From positions 1-64,000 of the forward strand of contig JAGHUA010000049.1 in the NCBI GenBank assembly GCA_018065085.1: a stretch of DNA of 64,000 nt. Direction: 5' to 3'. The DNA is from Candidatus Liminaster caballi. Its GTDB lineage: Bacteria > Bacteroidota > Bacteroidia > Bacteroidales > UBA3663. Position numbers and translations under genes: made by a program. The notes beneath the pieces were generated by a model. The model made no database searches. It was not told where the DNA came from and was given only the letters and a program-made list of their open reading frames with translations. Positions 25,294 through 34,400 of this stretch are shown piece after piece (the first letter of the stretch is position 1; each line of letters opens with the position of its first letter).

Positions 25294-25343
25294 CCACTCA
25301 CACAAGAAAAAACTGCTGAAATCCGTACTGCAAAACATCCATT

Positions 25344-26669
25344 ATGAAACAAATTATAAGCCTTCTGATCCTGTCTGCCAGTCTGCTCGCATATCCTCTT
25401 TCATCGCAAGCCCAGATCGACTCGACCGCCCTCCAAGCCATGCTCAACGTCAAGGACACCGCCATGGTGCTGCCTGAAGAGTTTCTTGAGGATGCGCCCG
25501 AGGACTCGCTCGGATACTTCAGCCTGATCGAACGATATTTCCTCCACTACGACGAGAACTGCGTGTCGGACAAGGACGTGCCGGAGGTGCCTGATTCGGT
25601 TTACATAATGCGTCTGCGAGCCCTGCCAACGAAGATCGAGATGCCGTTCAACCAGCCTGTGCGCCAGTGCCTCGACCTCTACGTGCATCGCCGCCGTGAA
25701 GCTGTGGAACGCATGGTGGGTGTGGGCTATAACCATTACTTCCCCGTGTTTGAGGACGCCCTGCAGCGCTATGGAATGCCCTCAGAGCTGAAGTTCCTCG
25801 CCTGCATCGAGAGCGGTCTGCGCCAGAATGCCTACAGCCGTGCACGTGCCGCCGGACTCTGGCAGTTTATCCCTTCGAGCGGTGTGCTTCAGGGTCTGGA
25901 GATCAACTCGTTCCTCGACGAACGATATGACCTCTATAAGAGCACAGATGCAGCCTGCCGATACCTTCAGCAGCTCTATAACATGTTCGGCGACTGGTCG
26001 CTCGCCATTGCCGCATATAACTGCGGTCCGGGCAACGTACGCAAGGCTATTGCCCGTTCGGGCGGACGCCGCACATTCTGGGAGGTATATAACTTCCTGC
26101 CTCGCGAGACGCGCAGCTACGTGCCGCTGTTCATCGCCGCCACCTACATCATGACCTACCACTGCGAGCATAACCTCTGCGGACGCATCGGCGAACTGCC
26201 TCCTGTCTGCGACACGCTCATGCTTAACACCATGGTGCATTTCGACCAGATAAGCCAGGTGCTGGGAATGTCGAGAGAACATCTGGAGAGCCTCAATCCG
26301 CAGTATGTCTATGACATCGTGCCAGGCAGCCCCGAGAAGCCCTTCTCGCTCACCCTGCCAGCCGACAAGGCCATGTCGTTCATCGAGCTGCAGGATTCGA
26401 TCTTTGCATTCAAGGCCGACTCGCTGCTGCCGCATAACGGCGACCTGAAGGAGGTGCCGGTCAAGGGCCGGCGCAACACCTACATCAAGGGCGGTGGCAC
26501 AGGCGCAGGCGGCGGCACAGCCGATGCCAGCGGACGATATACAGTGCGTAAGGGCGATACGCTCGGAGCCATTGCCCGCCGCAACCACACCACCGTGGCA
26601 AAGATCAAGAAGCTCAACAACCTCAAGAGCGACAACCTGCGCATCGGACAGAAGCTCAAAGTCAGGTAA
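25344..26669 (+). CDS. Membrane-bound lytic transglycosylase, MltD type, with LysM
   Basis: A 441-residue exported protein (signal MKQIISLLILSASLLAYPLSSQA-Q). A family 1 SLT domain (about 130-280) has the catalytic Glu156 in FLACIESGLRQNAYS, then AAGLWQFIPSSG and AIAAYNCGPGNV. A second, linker-like domain is followed by a Gly/Thr-rich hinge and one LysM motif (YTVRKGDTLGAIARRNHTTV, about 395-441) that binds peptidoglycan. It cleaves glycan strands with formation of 1,6-anhydroMurNAc ends and helps with wall remodelling. Plain MltD enzymes often have two or more LysM; here there is one. Confidence 0.93.
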   Translation: MKQIISLLILSASLLAYPLSSQAQIDSTALQAMLNVKDTAMVLPEEFLEDAPEDSLGYFSLIERYFLHYDENCVSDKDVPEVPDSVYIMRLRALPTKIEMPFNQPVRQCLDLYVHRRREAVERMVGVGYNHYFPVFEDALQRYGMPSELKFLACIESGLRQNAYSRARAAGLWQFIPSSGVLQGLEINSFLDERYDLYKSTDAACRYLQQLYNMFGDWSLAIAAYNCGPGNVRKAIARSGGRRTFWEVYNFLPRETRSYVPLFIAATYIMTYHCEHNLCGRIGELPPVCDTLMLNTMVHFDQISQVLGMSREHLESLNPQYVYDIVPGSPEKPFSLTLPADKAMSFIELQDSIFAFKADSLLPHNGDLKEVPVKGRRNTYIKGGGTGAGGGTADASGRYTVRKGDTLGAIARRNHTTVAKIKKLNNLKSDNLRIGQKLKVR

Positions 26670-26732
26670 CACAGCCCCAATCATTGCCACTATCACAGTC
26701 ACAACTACCATACTCCAATACACATTCAGCAC

Positions 26733-28670
26733 ATGAAAACCACACAGCCAGCAGAGACTCTCATCCAGCCTGTCTCGGCCGAGGAGAATGCGTTCATCGA
26801 GTCTGAGTTCAAAGCGCTACTCAATGACTATGCCCACACACGCAAGGGCGATAAGGTGGAGCTTATCACACGGGTATTCAACTTCGCCCGCCGTGCTCAC
26901 GGCAACTCCCGCCGTCTCTCGGGCCATCCATATATATGCCATTCACTGGCCGTAGCCCGCATCGTGGCCGGCGAGATGGGCATGGGCAGCACATCGATCA
27001 GCGCTGCCCTCCTCCACGATGTGGTGAAGGACACAGGCACTACGTTCGAAGAGATTGAGGACGAGTTCGGCAAACGCATCGGCAACCTCGTACGCGGCCT
27101 CACACGCATCTCGGGCGGCAACGTACGCTTCGTGACCGACGAGACGTCCGACAGCCTCCACCGTGGCATACGCAACCCAGAGGAACAGGCCGAGAACTTC
27201 CGCAACCTGCTCCTGACAATGTGCGAGGACGTGCGCGTCATCCTGGTCAAGATTGCCGACCGCCTGCACAACATGCGCACGCTGTCGGCCCTGAGTCCGT
27301 TCAAGCAGCATCGCATCGCCAATGAGACACTCTATCTCTACGCACCCCTCGCCTATCGTCTCGGACTATTCGGCATCAAGTCGGAACTGGAGGATCTGAG
27401 CCTCAAATATGACTACCCGGAGGAATACCTCGACCTTAAGCAGAAACTCAAGGAGAGCGAGGAGAGCCGCGACCGCCTGTTCAAGACCTTCTCTGCCCCT
27501 ATCATCGGAATGCTCGACGGACTCGGCCTCAAATATACGTTCAAGGCTCGAATGAAGAGCATCTATTCCATCTGGAACAAGATGCGCACGAAACATGTGC
27601 CGTTTGAGGAGGTATATGACCTTTTTGCAGCCCGAATCGTGTTCCAGCCTCAGACCGAGGAGAGCGAGAAGACCGACTGCTGGCGCATATACACAGCCAT
27701 AACATCGGTATATAAGCTCCACCCCGACCGCATTCGCGACTGGATCAGCCATCCGAAATCGAACGGCTACGAAGCCCTCCACATGACCGTGATGGGTCCT
27801 GACGGCAACTGGATTGAGATTCAGATCCGTTCGGAACGTATGGACGAGGTGGCTGAGAAGGGTCTGGCCGTACATTGGAAATACAAGCGAGGCAGCCAGA
27901 CCAACGAGGCGGACAACGAACTGGACAAATGGGTGCGCGACATCAAGAACATCCTCGACGACCCGAACCCGAACGCCCTCGACTTCCTCGACACAATCAA
28001 GCTCAACCTCCTCAGTACAGAGATCTATGTCTTCACTCCTGCCGGCGATCTCATGGAACTGCCAAAGGGCGCCACTGCCCTTGACTTCGCCTTCGCCCTC
28101 CACACCCACGTGGGTCTGAGGGCACAGGCAGCACGCATCAACCACGATCTGGTATCGCTCAACACCGAACTGCAGTCCGGTCAGCAGGTAGAGATCGTCA
28201 CAGCCGACACAGACACATGCCAGGTCAGCTGGGCTTCGTTCGTCACCACATCAAAGGCACGTTCGGCCGTGCGCAGCTACCTCAACAAGCACTACCCTGA
28301 CGAGGTGGCTAAGATCCTTGAGGCCGAGGCAAAGAAGAACAAGACGACAAAGACCCAGAAGCTCCTCGGAATGCTTCACCTCTCAAAGCCGAAGAAGAAG
28401 AAGGAACGTCCGGTCAACGAGGCATTCAAACCAGTTGAGATCTCGACGGTCATCGAACTGTCGGGCGTCGATGGTCGCGGCCTGCTCAACACCATTACGC
28501 GTGTCATCAGCGAGTCGTGCACCGCCAACATCACCGACATCCAGCTCAAATGCAGCAACGGTATCTTCACAGGTCACATCACCCTCGACACCAACGATCA
28601 GAAGACTGTCTCCCACCTATGTGCCGACCTGCGCAAGATACGCGAGATTGAACGTGCGGCGAAGAAATAA
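26733..28670 (+). CDS. relA/spoT: RelA/SpoT family (p)ppGpp synthetase with altered hydrolase motif
   Basis: A 645-residue RSH protein, about 90 residues shorter than typical bifunctional forms. The HD domain (50-200) keeps a metal-ligand His in PYICHSL (His70), His95-Asp96 and Asp in KIADRLHNMRTL. However the HDxxED motif reads HDVVKD: the catalytic Glu is Lys99 (AAG at 27027-27029). The synthetase domain looks intact, with SIYSIWNKM, YDLFAARIVF, DRIRDWISHPKSNGYEALH and IEIQIRSERM, where the RxRD signature is basic as in Rel/SpoT rather than acidic as in RelA. A TGS domain (EIYVFTPAGDLMELPKGATA) and an ACT domain (VIELSGVDGRGLLNTI) follow, but the zinc-finger/RIS region between them is reduced. 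A synthetase with weak or absent hydrolase is inferred. Confidence 0.95.
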   Translation: MKTTQPAETLIQPVSAEENAFIESEFKALLNDYAHTRKGDKVELITRVFNFARRAHGNSRRLSGHPYICHSLAVARIVAGEMGMGSTSISAALLHDVVKDTGTTFEEIEDEFGKRIGNLVRGLTRISGGNVRFVTDETSDSLHRGIRNPEEQAENFRNLLLTMCEDVRVILVKIADRLHNMRTLSALSPFKQHRIANETLYLYAPLAYRLGLFGIKSELEDLSLKYDYPEEYLDLKQKLKESEESRDRLFKTFSAPIIGMLDGLGLKYTFKARMKSIYSIWNKMRTKHVPFEEVYDLFAARIVFQPQTEESEKTDCWRIYTAITSVYKLHPDRIRDWISHPKSNGYEALHMTVMGPDGNWIEIQIRSERMDEVAEKGLAVHWKYKRGSQTNEADNELDKWVRDIKNILDDPNPNALDFLDTIKLNLLSTEIYVFTPAGDLMELPKGATALDFAFALHTHVGLRAQAARINHDLVSLNTELQSGQQVEIVTADTDTCQVSWASFVTTSKARSAVRSYLNKHYPDEVAKILEAEAKKNKTTKTQKLLGMLHLSKPKKKKERPVNEAFKPVEISTVIELSGVDGRGLLNTITRVISESCTANITDIQLKCSNGIFTGHITLDTNDQKTVSHLCADLRKIREIERAAKK

Positions 28671-28677
28671 ATACACC

Positions 28678-31257
28678 ATGAGATATGCGCTTTTCACAAT
28701 ACTTCTGACAACGTTGAGCATAATATCTTCTGTCTGCATGGGCAGGGAACGCATGAGCTATACATCGCCCACCGAAGGAGTGATCACCAATGAATTTGTC
28801 AGCGAACAGGAGATGAAGGCAGACCTGCTGCAGATGCTGGCCGCATTCTCGCAATATATGGCCGACGACTGGCAGGAGTGTCAGGCCACGAACTCAGTGG
28901 GCGAGGCATGCGGATTCTTCAAAGGCGAAAACTCGGGAGGCAGCGATGAACGAGGTGTAAGACCTAATGCCGACCTCTCGATGATTTGTGCATTCCTGGT
29001 GAAATACGGCAAGCCTCAGGGCATCGCTCTGCCAGCCAATATAAGTTGGCAGGAGGTGGAGCAAATGGCCATGAAATCGCTGGTATTCGCCTATTCAACG
29101 CATAAGGCCAACAGACTGAAGGTTTGTGCCGGCGGCAGATATTGGGGTTCGACATCGGCAAAGGATGCCGTGTGGGAATCAAGCCTCTGGGCAATGTCTG
29201 TGGCCTACTCGGCCTTCTTCCAATGGGACAGGCTCAACGATCAGCAGCGTGAATACGTACGTCAGTTGCTCCGCGCCGAATGTAACTACGAGCTGGAGCG
29301 TAACATCCCGACAGGATACCGTGGCGACACCAAGGCCGAGGAGAACGGATGGGAGGCCGATGTGCTGGCTGCCGCCCTGGGCCTGATGCCCAACGACAGC
29401 CTTGCCCCACGATGGTTCGAGAGGCTTCGTGAGTTTGCAATCAACTCATATTCGCACCCGAGCGATGCAGACAACCATACCATCATCGATCCACACTACG
29501 ATCAAAGGACCGTGGCAGACCTGTATCGCGGACAGAACCTCTATGAAGACTACACACTGCAGAACCATAACCTCTTCCACACCTCCTATCAGAACGTGGT
29601 GATGCAGGAACTGGGTGAGGCTGCATTGGCCATGAGACTGTTCCAACGAGAGACGGGCAGCCACGAGGAACGATGGATGACCCAAGCCCTGATGCACCAC
29701 AACCGCGAGGTGATGGACAGCGTGATGTGCTGGCTGGCGCTGGCCGACGGCGAACTGGCCATGCCCAACGGCAACGACTGGAGCCTGTTCCTCTACGATC
29801 AGATTACATCCTATTCGACCATGGCCTGTATGATGCGCGACCCCAATGCCCTGATGCTCGAAAACATGGCTTACAAATATATCAAAGCCCGACAAAAGAC
29901 AACAAAGGACGGCAGTTGGCTGCTCCGCGCCGACGTCGGTGCACGACGCATGGGCGTGGAGGCTCACCGAGTGATGATGACCTATCTGATGCACGAACTG
30001 TGGCCGACATACGACCTCGCTCCGACCTCGTGGAACGACTTCGAACAGCGCCACCGCGAGGCACGCCTTATCCGATGCCAGGACATCGTGAGGGCTAGCA
30101 GCGAGAGCCGTTTCACAACCTTCTCATGGAGCAAGGGATTGCGATCATACACCGGATATATTGCTGCCAATTCGGCCGACAGGAACAAGATCATCGTGCC
30201 TTACCGCGCACATAACACAGGCAACATCGTGGGATGGCACGAGGTGAAGGACAAGCCTACGGACGCTCGTCCGGCTATGGATGCTAGATACCAGATGGCA
30301 GGCAACGCATACGTGATGAACGGCGAGCTCGTGACCAACGGCGGCTCATTGGACAACAGGTTTGCCATATACTCCACCCCAGGCAATGCCGTAATCTACA
30401 TCGACCATGTGACGGCCATCGAGCCTTGTGTGATAACCTGCGAGAAAGGCGGACTGCTGGCCATATCGACCGACGAAATGACCAACACCTCGCGCACGTT
30501 ATATTATAGTAATTGTGACCGTCAGCACACAGACAGCATCACTGCCGACGGTTCGGAAATGGTGCGCCTTGCCACCCAGTGGGTGAACATCGACAACGAG
30601 GTGGGCATAGTGGGCATTGACAACGGCAGGCAGATGGCTTTCGGCAATCGCGAGAACAATAACTCGGTGATGACTGCAAAACTCTACCCGATGTTCAGCG
30701 ACAGCACACGCACCCTTGCCAAAGGTGAGACAGCCAACTGCCGTCGCCTGATCTATTGCAGCATGACCGACGCCGAAAAGACCGAACAGGTGTGGAGGCA
30801 TTCGAAAAGCCTGGCAGACATATTACCCGACGGATGGAACGGCGTCATGGTCAGCGACACTGACAACGAGTACTATCTGATGATAGCAAACTTCAGGGGG
30901 ACAGGCAAAGCCTCACTTGAGGGATTGCAGACATGCGGCTATGCCCCTGTGATGAACGTGCCGACAACCGTAACCGACAGCCGTGCCTTTGCCGGCATCG
31001 AACTGGAGGAGAACACAAGCCTGGCACAGCCTCTGACCATGGGCGTGAAGGGCAGCCACGTGACGGCACAAATGGAGGATGACGCATCGATGACCATCAG
31101 TGCCACCAAAAAGACACGCATCACCGTGGCATACCTACCGGCGCTGAAGGCCGAGGGTAAGGCAAGCACAAAAATATGCATCCGAAAGGGCGAAAAAATG
31201 TCCGTAAGATGGAATAAAGAAAAGAAATTGATAGAAATATGTAGCAAATTGCTATGA
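28678..31257 (+). CDS. Large exported protein, alpha-toroid lyase-like, function unknown
   Basis: An 859-residue protein, starting at ATG 28678, 7 nt after the RSH stop; the longer frame to the left is a shadow of that gene. A signal peptide (MRYALFTILLTTLSIISSVCMG) gives export. Residues about 40-420 are helix-rich with aromatic and acidic patches (WESSLWAMSVAYSAFFQW, ENGWEADVLAAALGL, NLYEDYTLQNHNLFHTSYQN). Residues about 440-859 are beta-rich (GNAVIYIDHVTAIEPCVITC, TRITVAYLPAL). An alpha/alpha-toroid followed by beta-sandwich layout is shared by several polysaccharide lyases, for example PL8-like enzymes, but I cannot match the PL8 catalytic motifs. It could be a glycan lyase, a binding protein or something new. 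Confidence 0.6.
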   Translation: MRYALFTILLTTLSIISSVCMGRERMSYTSPTEGVITNEFVSEQEMKADLLQMLAAFSQYMADDWQECQATNSVGEACGFFKGENSGGSDERGVRPNADLSMICAFLVKYGKPQGIALPANISWQEVEQMAMKSLVFAYSTHKANRLKVCAGGRYWGSTSAKDAVWESSLWAMSVAYSAFFQWDRLNDQQREYVRQLLRAECNYELERNIPTGYRGDTKAEENGWEADVLAAALGLMPNDSLAPRWFERLREFAINSYSHPSDADNHTIIDPHYDQRTVADLYRGQNLYEDYTLQNHNLFHTSYQNVVMQELGEAALAMRLFQRETGSHEERWMTQALMHHNREVMDSVMCWLALADGELAMPNGNDWSLFLYDQITSYSTMACMMRDPNALMLENMAYKYIKARQKTTKDGSWLLRADVGARRMGVEAHRVMMTYLMHELWPTYDLAPTSWNDFEQRHREARLIRCQDIVRASSESRFTTFSWSKGLRSYTGYIAANSADRNKIIVPYRAHNTGNIVGWHEVKDKPTDARPAMDARYQMAGNAYVMNGELVTNGGSLDNRFAIYSTPGNAVIYIDHVTAIEPCVITCEKGGLLAISTDEMTNTSRTLYYSNCDRQHTDSITADGSEMVRLATQWVNIDNEVGIVGIDNGRQMAFGNRENNNSVMTAKLYPMFSDSTRTLAKGETANCRRLIYCSMTDAEKTEQVWRHSKSLADILPDGWNGVMVSDTDNEYYLMIANFRGTGKASLEGLQTCGYAPVMNVPTTVTDSRAFAGIELEENTSLAQPLTMGVKGSHVTAQMEDDASMTISATKKTRITVAYLPALKAEGKASTKICIRKGEKMSVRWNKEKKLIEICSKLL

Positions 31258-31322
31258 ATAACATCTAAAAATAGATAAAAGTTATAGAAAATTAAAAAAA
31301 ATAAGGAAAAGCGCGAAAAAGA

Positions 31323-31354
31323 TTTGGAATAGTTGGCAAAAAGTCATAACTTTG
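31323..31354 (+). promoter_or_regulatory. gltB promoter
   Basis: TTTG (31323-31326) and TAACTTTG (31347-31354) are separated by exactly 20 nt, a perfect Bacteroidetes promoter. The leader to the ATG at 31417 is about 55 nt. Confidence 0.75.
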
Positions 31355-31416
31355 CACCCCGTAAGAGATGAAAGAATCAAAAAATACATCCAAAAGAGGT
31401 AAAAATATAGTTGGTT

Positions 31417-34400
31417 ATGGCTACACAAAAGATTATGGGACTCTACAATCCCGAGAATGAACATGATGCCTGCGGCGTGGGCATGGTTGTGAACATTCAC
31501 GGCGGAAAGAGCCACGAACTGGTAGATAACGCATTGCGAGTGCTCGAAAATATGGAGCACCGCGGAGCAGAGACTCGCGACAAGACCGGCGACGGTGCCG
31601 GCATCCTGCTCCAGATTCCACACGAGTTTATTTTGTTGCAAGGTATTCCGGTGCCTGAAAAGGGCCGTTACGGTACGGGTCTTGTGTTCCTGCCTAAGGA
31701 TGAGAAGCGCCAGCAGGACATTCTGCAGATTATCATCGAGGAGATTGAGCGCGTAGGTCTCAGCCTTATGCACCTCCGCACAGTGCCTACCAACCCGGAG
31801 GTTCTGGGTGCCGGTGCGCGCGACGCAGAGCCTGTCATCAAGCAGGTGTTCGTGACAGGTGTCAGCGAGGATGACGTGCCTGTCTTCGAGCGTATATTAT
31901 ATAAGGTAAGGAAGAAGATTGAGAACCGCATCAGCGACGAGGATTTCTATATCTGCTCACTTTCGAGCAAGGACATCATCTATAAGGGCATGCTGACATC
32001 AGGCCAGCTGCGCCGCTATTTCCCAGACCTTTCGAACAACTACTTCACATCGGGTCTGGCACTCGTTCACTCACGCTTCTCGACCAACACCTTCCCTAAG
32101 TGGAAGCTGGCACAGCCATTCCGCTATCTGTGTCACAACGGTGAGATCAACACCGTGCGAGGCAATCGCGGATGGATGCAGGCACGTGAGTCAGTGCTCT
32201 CAAGTCCGGCATTGGGCGACGTTAAGGAGATCCGTCCTATCCTCCAGGCCGACATGAGCGACTCGGCAAGCCTCGACAACGTGTTCGAGTTCTTCGTGAT
32301 GTCGGGCATGTCGCTGCCACAGGCCATGGCCATCCTCGTGCCTGAATCATTCAACGATAAGAATCCAATCTCAGAAGACCTGAAGGCCTTCTACGAATAT
32401 CACTCAATCCTTATGGAGCCATGGGACGGCCCTGCTGCCCTGATGTTCTCTGACGGACGCTATGCAGGCGGTATGCTCGACCGTAACGGTCTCCGTCCGT
32501 CACGCTACACCATCACCAAGCAGGGCATGATGGTTGTGGCCTCAGAGGTAGGTGTCATGGACTTCGAGCCGGGCGATGTGGTCAGCAAGGGACGCCTCCA
32601 GCCTGGCAAGATTCTGCTCATCGACACTCAGGAGGGTAAGATCTATTACGATGGAGAAATCAAGGAGAAGCTCGCAAGTGAGCATCCATACCGCCAATGG
32701 CTCAGCACTAACCGCATCCAGCTTGAGAAACTCAAGTCAGGCCGTCACGTTGAGAACAGTGTAGATAACTTCGAGCGCAAGCTGCTCAGCTTCGGCTTCG
32801 GACAGGAGGACATCGACAAGACCGTCGTTCCGATGGCCGTCAACGGACAGGAACCTGTTGCAGCCATGGGCAATGACACACCACTGGCTGTGATCTCTGA
32901 CCGTCCGCAGATTTTCTTCAACTACTTCCGTCAGCAGTTCGCCCAGGTCACCAACCCTGCCATCGACCCAATACGCGAGGAACTCGTCATGTCGCTCACC
33001 GAGTATATCGGCGCAGTAGGCACCAACATCCTCACCCCAGACGAGAGCAACTGCAAGATGGTGCGCCTGCCTCAGCCTGTATTGACCAATACTCAGCTCG
33101 ACATTCTCTGCAACATCCGATATAAGGGATTCAAGACCGTGAAGCTGCCAATGCTCTTCGAGATCGAGAAGGGCGCAAGCGGACTCCGTTCGGCCATCGA
33201 CGACCTCTGCCACAAAGCAGAGCAGAGCGTTGACGAGGGTGTAAACTACATCATCCTCTCAGACCGCGACATCGACCCTCAGCACGCAGCCATTCCATCG
33301 CTCCTGGCAGTGAGTGCCGTTCACCACTATCTGATCAGCGTACAGAAGCGCGTACAGACAGCCCTTATCGTCGAGTCGGGTGAGATTCGCGAGGTGATGC
33401 ACGCTGCCCTCCTTCTGGGCTACGGTGCTTCTGCCATCTGTCCATACATGACCTTTGCCGTGCTCGATGACCTTGTGAAGAAACACAAGATTCAGGAGGA
33501 ATATTCTACTGCCGAGAAGAACTACATTCAGGCCGTCGATAAGGGTCTGAAGAAGATCATGTCGAAGATGGGCATCTCGACCATCCGTTCATATCGCGGT
33601 GCAAAGATTTTCGAGAGCATCGGTCTGAGCGAAGACCTGCTCCGCCGCTATTTCGGCACCAGCATCTCGACCATCGGCGGCATCGGTCTGCGCGACATTG
33701 CACGCGATGCCATCCGTCTGCATGACGAGGCATTCAAGCCAGCCGAGGTCAACGAGTTCCTGCCAAACAACGGACAGTTCTCTTATCGCAAGGACGGTAT
33801 CAAGCATGCCTGGAACCCTGACACCATCGCCAATCTTCAGATTGCCACACGCCTCGGCTCGTACAAGAAGTTCAAGGAGTGGGAGCAGATGGTCGATGAC
33901 AAGGAGTCGCCTATCTTTATCCGCGACTTCTTTGGATTCAAGAAGGCTGCACAGCCTATCCCGCTTGACGAGGTTGAGTCTGTCGAGAGCATCGTGAAGC
34001 ACTTTGTGACAGGTGCCATGTCGTTCGGTGCATTGAGCATCGAGGCTCACGAGGCCCTGGCTTTGGCCATGAACAAGCTCGGAGCACGAAGCAACACCGG
34101 CGAGGGTGGCGAGGACAACGCACGCTATCACTCGGATGTCGATGGCGTATCGCTCAGCAGCAAGACCAAACAGATTGCCTCAGGCCGTTTCGGTGTGACC
34201 GCCGAATATCTGGTCAATGCCGAGGAGATACAGATCAAGGTAGCCCAGGGCGCCAAGCCTGGTGAGGGCGGACAGTTGCCTGGTTTCAAGGTCAACAAGA
34301 TCATCGCCAAGACACGTAATGCCATCCCTGGCATCTCGCTCATCTCGCCTCCGCCTCATCACGATATCTATTCGATCGAGGATCTTGCCCAGCTTATCTA

